A stretch of DNA of 11,878 nucleotides from an uncultured Lachnospiraceae bacterium. GTDB taxonomy: Bacteria > Bacillota > Clostridia > Lachnospirales > Lachnospiraceae. The translations under genes and the position numbers were made by a program. Positions 1 to 7,998 of the stretch are shown piece by piece. Under the pieces are notes generated by a model, which saw only the letters and a list, made by a program, of their open reading frames with translations, was not told the origin of the DNA and ran no database searches. The stretch spans positions 1 to 11,878 of the forward strand of contig CANPZR010000052.1 in the NCBI GenBank assembly GCA_947589175.1, written 5' to 3'. Each line of letters opens with the position of its first letter. Position 1 is the first letter of the stretch.

Positions 1-765
1 GTATATTTGTGCGATATCAATGAGGAGTTCGCTGCCAACGGCAAGAACAAGATCGCAAAGGGACTTCAGAGACTGGTAGACAAGGGAAAGAAAACACAGG
101 AAGATGTGGACGCTATCCTCGCTAAGATCACCACAGGCGTAAAAGACATCTGCACAGACTGCGATCTGATCGTAGAGGCTGCCCTTGAGGTAATGGACAT
201 CAAAAAGCAGACATTTAAAGAGCTGCAGGATATCGTAAAGAACGAGAACTGCATTTTCGCAACCAACACGTCCTCCCTCTCCATCACAGAGATTGGACAG
301 GGCATCGACAGACCGGTTATCGGCATGCACTTCTTCAACCCGGCTCCGGTCATGAAGCTGGTAGAGGTAATCCGCGGCGAGAACACCACGGATGAGGTCA
401 ATGAGAAAGTCGTTTCTATCGCGAAAGAGATCGGCAAGACTCCGGTAGAGGTAAAAGAGGCTGCCGGCTTTGTCGTAAACAGAATTTTGATCCCGATGAT
501 CAATGAGGCTGTCGGCATCTACGCGGACGGCGTGGCTTCCGTAGAGGGCATCGACGCAGCTATGCAGCTGGGCGCTAACCATCCGATGGGACCGCTGGCT
601 CTGGGCGACCTGGTAGGTCTTGACATCTGCCTTGCCATCATGGAAGTTCTCCAGAATGAGACAGGAGATCCGAAATACCGTCCGCATCCATTGCTGAGAA
701 AAATGGTGCGCGCCGGCAAGCTCGGCCGCAAGACCGGCGTCGGTTTCTATGACTATTCCAAATAA
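1..765 (+). CDS. hbd: 3-hydroxybutyryl-CoA dehydrogenase, 5' end cut by window edge
   Basis: This enzyme reduces acetoacetyl-CoA to 3-hydroxybutyryl-CoA with NAD(P)H in cytoplasmic butyrate synthesis. The reading frame is open from base 1, giving 254 visible residues and a TAA stop. Against the usual length of about 282, roughly 28 N-terminal residues are missing, including the glycine-rich nucleotide-binding loop, so the TTG at base 7 is not a real start. Family hallmarks are present: the NTSSLSIT segment (about 262-285) with the active-site serine, the GMHFFNP motif with the catalytic histidine codon at 328-330, the NRILIPMINEA segment, and the GANHPMGP motif with the conserved asparagine codon at 577-579. 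The C-terminus GRKTGVGFYDYSK is typical. Bcd follows 25 bases downstream, as in clostridial butyrate operons. The family call is near certain; the missing N-terminus is a window effect, not a mutation. Confidence 0.97.
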   Translation, partial: VYLCDINEEFAANGKNKIAKGLQRLVDKGKKTQEDVDAILAKITTGVKDICTDCDLIVEAALEVMDIKKQTFKELQDIVKNENCIFATNTSSLSITEIGQGIDRPVIGMHFFNPAPVMKLVEVIRGENTTDEVNEKVVSIAKEIGKTPVEVKEAAGFVVNRILIPMINEAVGIYADGVASVEGIDAAMQLGANHPMGPLALGDLVGLDICLAIMEVLQNETGDPKYRPHPLLRKMVRAGKLGRKTGVGFYDYSK

Positions 766-790
766 TTGAAAGAAAGGGGTTCAATCGAAC

Positions 791-1942
791 ATGGATTTTA
801 AATTAGATAAACAGCATGAGATGGCGCAGCAGCTGTTCAAGGATTTTGCCGAGAACGAAGTGAAGCCATTGGCGCAGGAGGTTGACGAGACAGAGGTATT
901 CCCGCGGGAGACTGTGACGAAGATGCAGAAGCTCGGATTTATGGGAATTGCCATTCCGAAGGAGTACGGCGGACAGGGCTGCGACCCGCTGATGTACACA
1001 ATGTGCGTAGAGGAGCTGGCTAAGGTGTGCGGTACGACAAGCGTTATCGTTTCCGCTCACTCATCCCTGGGAGCCGATCCGATTTATATGTACGGCACCG
1101 AGGAGCAGAAGCAGAAATATCTGGTTCCGCTGGCAAGCGGCGAGAAGCTGGGCGCTTTCGGACTGACCGAGCCGGGCGCAGGAACCGACGCGCAGGGACA
1201 GCAGACCAAGGCGGTACTCGACGGAGATGAGTGGGTGCTGAACGGCTCCAAGTGCTTCATCACCAACGGTAAAGAGGCAGACATTTACATCATCATCGCC
1301 GTGACCGGCACAATCGAGAAGCGCGGCAGGAAGGTAAAGGAAATCTCCGCATTTATCGTAGAGAAGGGCACGCCGGGATTCTCCTTCGGAACGAAAGAGA
1401 AGAAGATGGGTATCCGCGGATCCTCCACCTATGAGCTGATCTTTGAGGACTGCCGCATCCCGAAAGAGAACCTGCTCGGACAGCAGGGCAAGGGCTTCGG
1501 CATCGCCATGCACACACTGGACGGCGGACGTATCGGAATCGCCGCACAGGCATTGGGACTGGCAGAGGGCGCTCTGCAGGCTACCATCGACTATGTAAAG
1601 GAGAGAAAGCAGTTCGGACGCACCATCGCACAGTTCCAGAACACCCAGTTCCAGCTGGCTGACATGGCTACGAAGGTAGAGGCTGCGAAATTCCTCGTTT
1701 ACCGCGCGGCTATGGCAAAGGCCACCCAGAAGACATACAGTGTCGAGGCGGCTATGGCGAAGCTGTACGCGGCGGAAGTTGCCATGGAGGTTACGACCAA
1801 GGCTGTACAGCTGCACGGCGGATATGGATATATCAGAGAATATGACGTTGAGCGCATGATGCGCGATGCAAAGATTACAGAGATCTATGAGGGAACTTCG
1901 GAAGTTCAGCGCATGGTTATCTCAGGAAGCTTATTGAAATAG
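791..1942 (+). CDS. bcd: Butyryl-CoA dehydrogenase (short-chain acyl-CoA dehydrogenase)
   Basis: This FAD enzyme reduces crotonyl-CoA to butyryl-CoA. In anaerobic butyrate producers it works in a complex with EtfAB that also reduces ferredoxin by electron bifurcation. The 383-residue length is normal for the family. Visible motifs are FGLTEPGAGTDA (residues 123-134) and the KCFITNG segment (154-160), both in the flavin and substrate region. ERKQFGRTIAQFQ (271-283) and LHGGYGYIREY (341-351) are conserved helical-domain segments. YEGTSE near the C-terminus contains Glu367, which matches the position of the catalytic base in characterised butyryl-CoA dehydrogenases. The ATG at 791 is preceded by AAAGGGG at 773-779. 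Its stop codon at 1940-1942 overlaps the ribosome binding site of etfB, so the two are probably translationally linked. Acyl-CoA specificity is inferred mainly from the neighbours. Confidence 0.96.
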   Translation: MDFKLDKQHEMAQQLFKDFAENEVKPLAQEVDETEVFPRETVTKMQKLGFMGIAIPKEYGGQGCDPLMYTMCVEELAKVCGTTSVIVSAHSSLGADPIYMYGTEEQKQKYLVPLASGEKLGAFGLTEPGAGTDAQGQQTKAVLDGDEWVLNGSKCFITNGKEADIYIIIAVTGTIEKRGRKVKEISAFIVEKGTPGFSFGTKEKKMGIRGSSTYELIFEDCRIPKENLLGQQGKGFGIAMHTLDGGRIGIAAQALGLAEGALQATIDYVKERKQFGRTIAQFQNTQFQLADMATKVEAAKFLVYRAAMAKATQKTYSVEAAMAKLYAAEVAMEVTTKAVQLHGGYGYIREYDVERMMRDAKITEIYEGTSEVQRMVISGSLLK

Positions 1943-1953
1943 GAGGTGCTCTT

Positions 1954-2736
1954 GTGAAAATTGTAGTTTGTATTAAACAGGTGCCGGACACAAAGGGCGG
2001 CGTTGTATTTAACCCGGACGGTACATTGAACAGAGGCGCCATGCTGACCATTATGAACCCGGACGACAAGGCCGGTCTGGAAGCGGCGCTGAGAATTAAA
2101 GATGAAATGGGTGCAGAGGTAACGGTTCTCACGATGGGACTGCCGAAGGCAGAGGAAGTGCTCCGAGAGGCTATGGCCATGGGCGCGGACAACGGTATTC
2201 TGGTAACAGACCGGGTACTGGGCGGCGCGGATACATGGGCGACTTCCACGACGATTGCCGGCGCGCTGAGAAATATCGACTATGACCTGATTATCACCGG
2301 GCGCCAGGCCATCGACGGCGATACCGCGCAGGTGGGACCGCAGATTTCCGAACATCTGGGAATCCCGGTTATCTCCTACGCGCAGAATATTCAGATCGAC
2401 GGCGACAGCGTGATTGTTGAGCGCCAGTATGAGGACCGTTATCACAAGGTAAAGGCTAAAATGCCCTGCCTGATCACAGCGCTCTCCGAGCTGAACGAGC
2501 CGCGCTACATGACGCCGGGCGGAATCATGGACGCTTACGCAAAAGAAATCACGGTATGGGGAAGGGCAGACTTAAAGGATGTAGACGACTCCAACTTAGG
2601 TCTGAAGGGATCTCCGACCAAGATCGCAAAGGCTTCTGACAAGGTGCGCAAGGGAGCCGGAGAAGTGGTTACTCTGGATTCGTCGGAGGCTGCTGCTTAT
2701 ATCGTTGACAAATTGAAAGAGAAACATGTAATCTAA
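1954..2736 (+). CDS. etfB: Electron transfer flavoprotein, beta subunit
   Basis: This is the small subunit of the electron transfer flavoprotein that docks to Bcd. In the bifurcating clostridial type this subunit binds a second FAD, which takes electrons from NADH and splits them between crotonyl-CoA, via Bcd, and ferredoxin. The 260-residue length matches clostridial EtfB. The N-terminus MKIVVCIKQVPDT is the standard first strand of the ETF alpha/beta fold. GRQAIDGDTAQVGPQ (residues 116-130) is the conserved nucleotide-binding stretch. The start is a GTG, chosen because AGGAGGT lies at 1941-1947, seven bases upstream, and no better ATG exists. The gap to bcd is only 11 bases. That this ETF bifurcates is inferred from its pairing with bcd and hbd; no biochemical proof can be read from the sequence. 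Confidence 0.95.
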   Translation: MKIVVCIKQVPDTKGGVVFNPDGTLNRGAMLTIMNPDDKAGLEAALRIKDEMGAEVTVLTMGLPKAEEVLREAMAMGADNGILVTDRVLGGADTWATSTTIAGALRNIDYDLIITGRQAIDGDTAQVGPQISEHLGIPVISYAQNIQIDGDSVIVERQYEDRYHKVKAKMPCLITALSELNEPRYMTPGGIMDAYAKEITVWGRADLKDVDDSNLGLKGSPTKIAKASDKVRKGAGEVVTLDSSEAAAYIVDKLKEKHVI

Positions 2737-2777
2737 TTTGCGCAGAGCGATTGTGATGTGCAAGAATGGAGGGTAAA

Positions 2778-3815
2778 ATGAATTTAGAAGAATATAAAGG
2801 TGTTTATGTCTTTGCCCAGCAGGTTGACGGTGAAGTGAGCAGCATCGCGTACGAGCTTCTTGGCAAAGCAAAAGATCTTGCAAAAGACCTGAATACAGAT
2901 GTTACGGCCGTGCTGATCGGTTCCGGCGTAAAGGGACTGACAAATTCCCTGGCTGAGTACGGCGCAGACAAGGTAATCGTTGTAGACGATCCGGAGCTGG
3001 AAGTGTACAGAACAGAGCCATACGCTCACGCACTGGCATCCGTGATCAACGAGTACAAGCCGGAGATTATGCTGGTGGGCGCTACGGCTATCGGACGTGA
3101 CTTAGGTCCCCGCGTATCGGCCCGCGTAGCTACCGGTCTGACCGCGGACTGTACCGTGTTGGAGATCGGTGATTTCACCGATACCATGACACAGACCGTA
3201 ATCCCGAATCAGCTGCTTATGACCCGTCCGGCTTTCGGCGGAAATACGATCGCTACGATTGCCTGCCCGTACAACCGTCCGCAGATGGCTACGGTGCGCG
3301 CCGGCGTTATGCAGAAGATCGATCCGGTACCGGGCGCTACGGCAGAGGTAATTGAGTACAATCCGGGATTCACGCCGGACAACAAATATGTTGAGATTCT
3401 GGAAGTTGTAAAATCCGTTGCGGATACCGTGGATATCATGGACGCAAAGATTCTTGTATCCGGCGGCCGCGGCGTGGGAAGCCCCGAAAACTTCAAACTG
3501 CTGCAGGATCTGGCAGACGTGCTGGGCGGCACAGTAAGCTGCTCCCGCGCGGTAGTAGATAACGGCTGGATGCCGAAAGATCTGCAGGTAGGACAGACCG
3601 GAAAGACCGTTCGTCCGAACGTATACTTTGCCATCGGTATTTCCGGCGCGATTCAGCATGTAGCAGGCATGGAGGAGTCCGACATCATCGTTGCCATCAA
3701 TAAGGATGACACGGCTCCGATCTTTGACGTGGCTGATTACGGCATCGTGGGCGATCTGAACAAGATTGTTCCGCAGCTGACCGAGATGCTGAAAAATGAG
3801 CTGGCTGCTAAATAA
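2778..3815 (+). CDS. etfA: Electron transfer flavoprotein, alpha subunit
   Basis: This is the large ETF subunit. Its C-terminal domain holds an FAD that shuttles electrons to Bcd. I place the start at the ATG at 2778, giving 345 residues, because GGAGGG at 2768-2773 lies four bases before it. The in-frame ATG at 2766 would overlap that ribosome binding site and adds only MEGK. The C-terminal FAD-binding signature is intact: GGRGVGSPENF (residues 229-239), CSR (255-257), QTGKTV (273-278), GISGAIQHVAGM (287-298) and NKD (308-310). There is no N-terminal ferredoxin-like [4Fe-4S] extension as found in some clostridial EtfA proteins. The gene ends in a tandem TAATAA and is followed by two hairpins, so it is probably the last gene of the butyrate operon. 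Confidence 0.96.
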   Translation: MNLEEYKGVYVFAQQVDGEVSSIAYELLGKAKDLAKDLNTDVTAVLIGSGVKGLTNSLAEYGADKVIVVDDPELEVYRTEPYAHALASVINEYKPEIMLVGATAIGRDLGPRVSARVATGLTADCTVLEIGDFTDTMTQTVIPNQLLMTRPAFGGNTIATIACPYNRPQMATVRAGVMQKIDPVPGATAEVIEYNPGFTPDNKYVEILEVVKSVADTVDIMDAKILVSGGRGVGSPENFKLLQDLADVLGGTVSCSRAVVDNGWMPKDLQVGQTGKTVRPNVYFAIGISGAIQHVAGMEESDIIVAINKDDTAPIFDVADYGIVGDLNKIVPQLTEMLKNELAAK

Positions 3816-3849
3816 TAAGCGGCATGTAAGACGCTGATCTGGCATAATT

Positions 3850-3880
3850 CGGACAAGGTTTTTTCGAAAAATTCTGTCCG
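3850..3880 (+). other. Stem-loop between etfA and the GH5 gene
   Basis: CGGACA at 3850-3855 pairs with TGTCCG at 3875-3880. The stem continues after one mismatch through two G-U pairs and five T-A pairs to a TCG loop at 3864-3866. The sequence after it is not T-rich, so it is not a classical terminator by itself. It may be an RNA processing or 3'-end stabilising structure for the etf transcript, or part of a leader for the genes downstream. Function is not known. Confidence 0.45.
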
Positions 3881-3910
3881 GTCCTGATTCAGTAAAATAA
3901 TAAGATTTAT

Positions 3911-3960
3911 TTCCCAGTTTGCCGCCGGGCGCGTCCCGGAGGCAGGCTGGGAATGTTTTT
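3911..3960 (+). terminator. Rho-independent terminator-like hairpin after etfA
   Basis: TTCCCAG (3911-3917) pairs with CTGGGAA (3947-3953). The stem continues with TTTGCC against GGCAGG, using two G-U pairs, then has one G/A mismatch and ends in a CCGGG/CCCGG stem around a 5-base loop at 3930-3934. The run TGTTTTT follows at 3954-3960. This is a long, GC-rich, terminator-like structure. It sits immediately before the ribosome binding site of the GH5 gene (GAGGGAGG, 3964-3971), so it could also act as an attenuator for that gene. Confidence 0.8.
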
Positions 3961-3985
3961 AAAGAGGGAGGTTTATGCAAAAGCC

Positions 3986-4972
3986 ATGCAGAATTTGAAA
4001 AAAATCCATTTTAGCATATGTATATGCCTGTTTCTGACTGCCGGCGCATTTTTCTTTGCCGGAACGAGGGCAGAGGCGGCTACGCCGGTGGAAAAATGGG
4101 GACAGTTACAGGTGCAGGGAACCCATATTGTGAACAAGAGCGGGAAAAAGGTCCAGCTCAAGGGAATCAGCACCCACGGAATCGCCTGGTTTCCCCAGTA
4201 TGTAAATAAGTCCTCCTTTAAGAGCTTTCGGAAAATGGGGGCGAACACGATTCGCCTTGCCTTTTACAGCGACCCGAATGCGGGTTATTCCAAGGATTTG
4301 TACCAGAAGGTGGAGGAGGGAGTGGGTTACGCCACGGAGCTGGGGATGTACGTCATCATCGACTGGCACATTTTGAGCGACGGGAATCCAAAGACCTATC
4401 AGAAAAACGCGCTCGCGTTTTTTACGCATTTTTCAAAAAAATATGGAAAACAGAAAAATATCCTTTACGAGATCTGCAACGAGCCGAACGGCGACGTCAC
4501 CTGGGAGCGGGACATCCGCCCCTACGCGAATAAGGTGATCAAGCGGATCCGGAAGTATGATAAAAAGAATATAATTGTCGTGGGGACGCCGACCTGGTCC
4601 CAGGATGTGGACGTGGTGGCGCAAAGTCCCCTGAATCAGAAAAATATAGCGTATACGCTGCATTTTTACGCGGCGACGCACACGGATTTTATCCGGGACA
4701 AGGTGAAGACAGCCTACGAGGCGGGACTGCCCATGCTGGTGACGGAATTTAGCATCTGCGACGCCTCTGGGAACGGCGCGCTAGACAAAAACAGCGGGAA
4801 GAAATGGATGCAGCTTTTGAAAAAATATCAGATCGGCTACGTGGCGTGGAATCTGTCCAACAAGGCGGAGGCGTCCGCGTTTATCAAGCCCGAGTGCGCC
4901 AAGACCGGCAATTTTACAAAAGCGAACCTCACGCCGAGCGGAAAATGGATTGTAGGATGGTGGAAAAAATGA
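3986..4972 (+). CDS. Secreted GH5 family endoglucanase-like glycoside hydrolase
   Basis: This is a predicted extracellular beta-1,4-glycanase, closest in my reading to Bacillus-type GH5 subfamily 2 endoglucanases. I place the start at the ATG at 3986 (328 residues) with GAGGGAGG at 3964-3971. The spacing of 14 bases is long, but the in-frame ATG at 3953 lies inside the terminator hairpin. An N-terminal signal peptide is clear: basic LKK, a hydrophobic stretch, then a likely cut after AEA near residue 31. The TIM-barrel motifs are complete: IRLAFY with Arg90, DWH ending at His128, NEPN with the acid/base Glu166 (codon 4481-4483), LHFYA with His226 and Tyr228, VTEFS with the nucleophile Glu254, and AWNLS. 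There is no carbohydrate-binding or anchoring domain, so it is a bare catalytic domain. The exact substrate (cellulose, mixed-linkage glucan or mannan) cannot be told from sequence. Confidence 0.92.
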   Translation: MQNLKKIHFSICICLFLTAGAFFFAGTRAEAATPVEKWGQLQVQGTHIVNKSGKKVQLKGISTHGIAWFPQYVNKSSFKSFRKMGANTIRLAFYSDPNAGYSKDLYQKVEEGVGYATELGMYVIIDWHILSDGNPKTYQKNALAFFTHFSKKYGKQKNILYEICNEPNGDVTWERDIRPYANKVIKRIRKYDKKNIIVVGTPTWSQDVDVVAQSPLNQKNIAYTLHFYAATHTDFIRDKVKTAYEAGLPMLVTEFSICDASGNGALDKNSGKKWMQLLKKYQIGYVAWNLSNKAEASAFIKPECAKTGNFTKANLTPSGKWIVGWWKK

Positions 4973-5910
4973 AACGTAAAAAAAAGATATTTGTAGGTAT
5001 TATGGCTGTTCTGATGAGCGTTTCATGCCAGATAGCGGGAGATTATACGCGCGCGCGAGCCGATTCAGAGCAGGCGGTTGTACAGAGGGCACAGGATCAG
5101 AAAAAGGGAAAAAATATGTCAGCCGGCAAGGTTTCCAGAAAAAAAGTCAACAAGTTTTTTTCGGAATCCGCCTTTGTGGGCAATTCTATCAGCCTGGGAC
5201 TGAAATATTATTTTCAATCACAGGGAAAAGGCTTTTTGGGAGGACCGGTCATGCTGGTGCAGGGCAGTTATTCTTTTGCCAACGACGGGCAGGCAGGATC
5301 CCAATTTCAAATTGTTTACAAAGGAAAAAAATGCAGGGCAAGGGACGCCATCGCGGCCGCCGGGGTCAAGAGAGTCTTTATCAATATGGGAACCAACGAC
5401 CTGTGGCAGCCGGCTGAGAGAACATACCGGGATTATGTAAAGTATATTAAGGGAATACAGAAGAAAAATCCCGGTGTTGATATTTTCATAGAGGGAACGA
5501 CGCCCATGTGCAATTCCCGCAACCGGAAATATCTGAATAATACGGCGATCAATGAGCTGAACAGCAGAATGGAAAAGTATTGTGAGAAGCATTCCGGGCT
5601 GTATTATGTGGATGTAAGCGTGGGGCTGCGTGACGGGGCGGGCGGCCTGCTGCACCGATATGCCAGCGACGGATACGTGCACATGACTATGGCAGGCTAT
5701 AAAATATGGACCGATAATCTCGTCGCTTTTGTAAAACAGCTGATATCACAGGATAAAGTGGCGGAAAAGGCAGTAAGGCAGGCGGTTAAGAGCAAAAAAT
5801 ATGAAGATTACGATTGCGCGATGGAACTGTTGAAAAATATGAAAAACGGAGCGAAAAAAACAGAATTAAAGAAAAAGCTGGATGCAATTGTGTCGTATTT
5901 GACGCTGTAG
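4969..5910 (+). CDS. Secreted SGNH/GDSL-type hydrolase (esterase)
   Basis: This is a predicted secreted serine esterase of the SGNH fold, which typically removes acyl groups from carbohydrates, lipids or cell-wall polymers. I place the start at the ATG at 4969, which overlaps the GH5 stop as ATGA; this gives 313 residues and suggests translational coupling. The N-terminus MKRKKKIFVGIMAVLMSVSC is a signal peptide, probably cut after ARA near residue 31; a lipoprotein cut at Cys20 is unlikely because the lipobox is poor. Catalytic blocks are visible: FVGNSISLG with nucleophile Ser73 (GNS instead of the usual GDS), INMGTNDLW with Asn143, and DGYVH with Asp234 and His238. The 50 residues after the last block are charged and of unknown function. 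Coupling to the GH5 enzyme suggests it deacylates the same polysaccharide, but that is inference. Confidence 0.87.
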   Translation: MKRKKKIFVGIMAVLMSVSCQIAGDYTRARADSEQAVVQRAQDQKKGKNMSAGKVSRKKVNKFFSESAFVGNSISLGLKYYFQSQGKGFLGGPVMLVQGSYSFANDGQAGSQFQIVYKGKKCRARDAIAAAGVKRVFINMGTNDLWQPAERTYRDYVKYIKGIQKKNPGVDIFIEGTTPMCNSRNRKYLNNTAINELNSRMEKYCEKHSGLYYVDVSVGLRDGAGGLLHRYASDGYVHMTMAGYKIWTDNLVAFVKQLISQDKVAEKAVRQAVKSKKYEDYDCAMELLKNMKNGAKKTELKKKLDAIVSYLTL

Positions 5911-5922
5911 GGAATGATGGAA

Positions 5923-7284
5923 ATGAAGAAAAAATTATATTTTGGATTATCCACTACGCAGACTATTTTGCTGGGATTTCTGCTGGTTATCCTGATTGGC
6001 AGCGTGCTGCTGTCGCTGCCGGTCAGCGCCGCGGACGGAGAGGCGGTCTCCTATATCGACGCCCTGTTTACGGCCACGACATCCATCTGTGTGACCGGGC
6101 TTGTGACACTGCCTACCGTGTCGGCCTGGAGTCCCTTTGGCCAGGCGGTCATACTGGTTCTGATCCAGATCGGAGGACTGGGCGTAGTGACGGTGCTTTC
6201 AGGACTTTTAATCGGACTCCGGCAGAAAATCGGCATAGGGGAGCGGATGCTCATTCAGGACTCATTTAACTTAAATACCCTGTCCGGCATGGTGAAATTT
6301 GTAAAAAAAGTTCTCCTGGGAACCTTTATTATCGAGGGGGCAGGGGCGCTTTTGTACATGACGGTGTTTGTGCCGGATTACGGCGCGCGGGGAATCTGGA
6401 TTTCCCTGTTCAACTCAGTATCCGCTTTCTGCAACGCGGGAATGGATATTATTTCTGAGGACAGTTTATGCAGATATGCATTTAATCCTGTGATTAATAT
6501 AGTGACGGCGCTGCTCATCATTCTGGGGGGCATCGGTTATATTGTCTGGTGGGACGTGATCCGTGTGGTCCGAAGCGCGAAGCAGAAGAAATATCGGATT
6601 TTCAGAAGCCTGACGCTGCACAGCAAGATCGCGATTTCCATATCGGCGCTGCTCATTGCAGCGGGAACCGCAGTGTTTTTTATTCTGGAATACAATAATC
6701 CGCAGACGATGCAGGCGTATACTCTGCCGGAGAAGCTTCTGGCGTCTTTGTTTCAGTCCGTGACCACGAGGACGGCCGGGTTTGCCACGATTCCCCAGCA
6801 GAATCTGACCGACGCGTCGGCTGTATTTTCGGTGCTTCTGATGTTTATCGGCGGCTCGCCGGTGGGCACGGCAGGAGGCGTCAAAACGGTCACGGTGGCC
6901 GTGCTGATCGTGTTCGCTTTCGCGGCGATTCGCAATAAGGAGGACGCGGTGCTATTCCAGCGTAGCATTCCCCGGGAGATGGTCAGCAAGGCGGTGGCCG
7001 TTGTGAGCATGTCCTTTATCATATTGTTTGCGTCTACGGTTCTTCTGACGGCGGTTACCGGCGCGGACGCCCTGGACGCCGTGTACGAGGCGGCGAGCGC
7101 CACGGCGACGGTGGGTCTTTCCAGAAATCTGACGCCCACGCTGAATATATGGGGCAGACTCATTATTATCATAACTATGTATCTGGGCCGGGTGGGACCG
7201 ATTTCACTTGTGATTGCTTTTCATACGAGAAAGGAAAATACCAGCGTGGTGAAGCATCCCGCGGAGAAAATAAGCGTGGGTTAA
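5923..7284 (+). CDS. ktrB: TrkH/KtrB family potassium uptake channel subunit
   Basis: This is an integral membrane subunit that moves K+ into the cell, gated by a cytoplasmic RCK subunit encoded next. I prefer the ATG at 5923 (453 residues), with AGGGA at 5909-5913 as a weak ribosome binding site; ATGs at 5914 and 5917 are in frame and possible. The four pore-loop repeats of this superfamily are all recognisable: TSICVTG (residues 53-59), NSVSAFCNAGMD (164-175), SVTTRTAGF (279-287) and ASATATVGLSR (391-401). The family motif GGSPVGTAGGVKT is at about 310-322. About eight hydrophobic segments surround these loops. The short length fits KtrB better than the longer Proteobacterial TrkH. It begins 12 bases after the esterase stop, so it is probably co-transcribed with it. 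No c-di-AMP riboswitch is visible upstream. Confidence 0.93.
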   Translation: MKKKLYFGLSTTQTILLGFLLVILIGSVLLSLPVSAADGEAVSYIDALFTATTSICVTGLVTLPTVSAWSPFGQAVILVLIQIGGLGVVTVLSGLLIGLRQKIGIGERMLIQDSFNLNTLSGMVKFVKKVLLGTFIIEGAGALLYMTVFVPDYGARGIWISLFNSVSAFCNAGMDIISEDSLCRYAFNPVINIVTALLIILGGIGYIVWWDVIRVVRSAKQKKYRIFRSLTLHSKIAISISALLIAAGTAVFFILEYNNPQTMQAYTLPEKLLASLFQSVTTRTAGFATIPQQNLTDASAVFSVLLMFIGGSPVGTAGGVKTVTVAVLIVFAFAAIRNKEDAVLFQRSIPREMVSKAVAVVSMSFIILFASTVLLTAVTGADALDAVYEAASATATVGLSRNLTPTLNIWGRLIIIITMYLGRVGPISLVIAFHTRKENTSVVKHPAEKISVG

Positions 7285-7314
7285 AAACATAGATAGATTC
7301 AGAGGAGGAGAAAA

Positions 7315-7968
7315 ATGGGCAGTAATAAATCCTATGCCGTGTTCGGGCTGGGCCGGTACGGAACGGCAGTGGCGAAGGAACTGGCGGAAAATGGGGAGGA
7401 AGTGCTGGCTGTCGATATGGACAGCGATATCGTCAACGCCGCAATCGCGGATATTCCGTATTGTCGGTGCGCAGACGTCACGGACGCGGAGGCGATCCGC
7501 CAGATGGGCATAGCTAATGTGGACGTGGTCATTATCGCTATGGCGTCCAATTTGGAGGCCAGCGTGATGGCGACGATGCTGTGCAGGGAAATGGGAGTAA
7601 AAACGATTATCGCAAAGTGTTCCAATGAAATGAACAGCCGGATTCTGAGCAAGGTGGGGGCGGATCGGGTCGTGATCCCGGAGTATGAGTCGGGCATCCG
7701 GCTTGCCAAAAAGCTGCTGAATTTTGGTTTTGAGGATATTATGGATCTCTCCAAGGACGTCTCCATGCTTGAATTGGAGGTGCGGCCGGAGTGGGAGGGG
7801 AAGAACCTGATCGAGCTGAATCTGCGGAAAAAATATTCCATTAACGTGGTTTCTGTAATCCAGGGAAATGAGGTCGTTGTCAATATCGATCCAGAGAAGC
7901 CCTTGGAGCGGGATATGAGGCTTATTATCGTCGCGAATACGTCGAAGCTGAAAAAGCTGGGCGGCTGA
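7315..7968 (+). CDS. ktrA: KtrA/TrkA family potassium uptake regulatory protein
   Basis: This is a cytoplasmic RCK protein that forms a ring on the KtrB/TrkH channel and gates it in response to bound nucleotide. It has 217 residues, the normal length for a single-RCK KtrA. The N-terminal Rossmann domain (about 1-125) has the GLGRYG dinucleotide-binding loop at residues 11-16 and the acidic Asp34 at the end of the second strand, which usually contacts the ribose. The C-terminal RCK_C domain covers about 135-217; in Firmicutes this domain is a known c-di-AMP receptor in several KtrA proteins, but binding here is not shown. A strong ribosome binding site (GAGGAGG within 7300-7309) precedes the ATG. 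The gap to ktrB is 30 bases, which supports a functional channel and regulator pair. Confidence 0.95.
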   Translation: MGSNKSYAVFGLGRYGTAVAKELAENGEEVLAVDMDSDIVNAAIADIPYCRCADVTDAEAIRQMGIANVDVVIIAMASNLEASVMATMLCREMGVKTIIAKCSNEMNSRILSKVGADRVVIPEYESGIRLAKKLLNFGFEDIMDLSKDVSMLELEVRPEWEGKNLIELNLRKKYSINVVSVIQGNEVVVNIDPEKPLERDMRLIIVANTSKLKKLGG

Positions 7969-7998
7969 GGCGGCGCGGATGGAAAGGAAGGATTTTTC

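Noticed and set aside
1061..1816. Long open frame on the minus strand opposite bcd
   Set aside because: It lies entirely within bcd, and its leucine- and cysteine-rich product looks like antisense translation.
3102..3980. Long open frame on the minus strand opposite etfA
   Set aside because: etfA is a clear, full-length family member in the other direction; the antisense product matches nothing I recognise and would cross the terminator.
3953..3985. Earlier ATG for the GH5 protein
   Set aside because: It lies in the terminator stem and would put the ribosome binding site inside the gene.
4804..4968. N-terminal extension of the SGNH esterase into the GH5 gene
   Set aside because: The extra 55 residues lie in another frame of the GH5 coding region and would mask the signal peptide; the ATGA overlap gives a natural start.
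5008..5040. Lipoprotein signal at Cys20 of the esterase
   Set aside because: The residues before the Cys (MSVS) lack the Leu/Val at -3 of a lipobox; an ordinary signal peptidase site at ARA is better.
5911..5922. c-di-AMP (ydaO-type) riboswitch before the potassium genes
   Set aside because: The gap to the esterase is only 12 bases, too short for any such element, and none is visible further upstream in the string.
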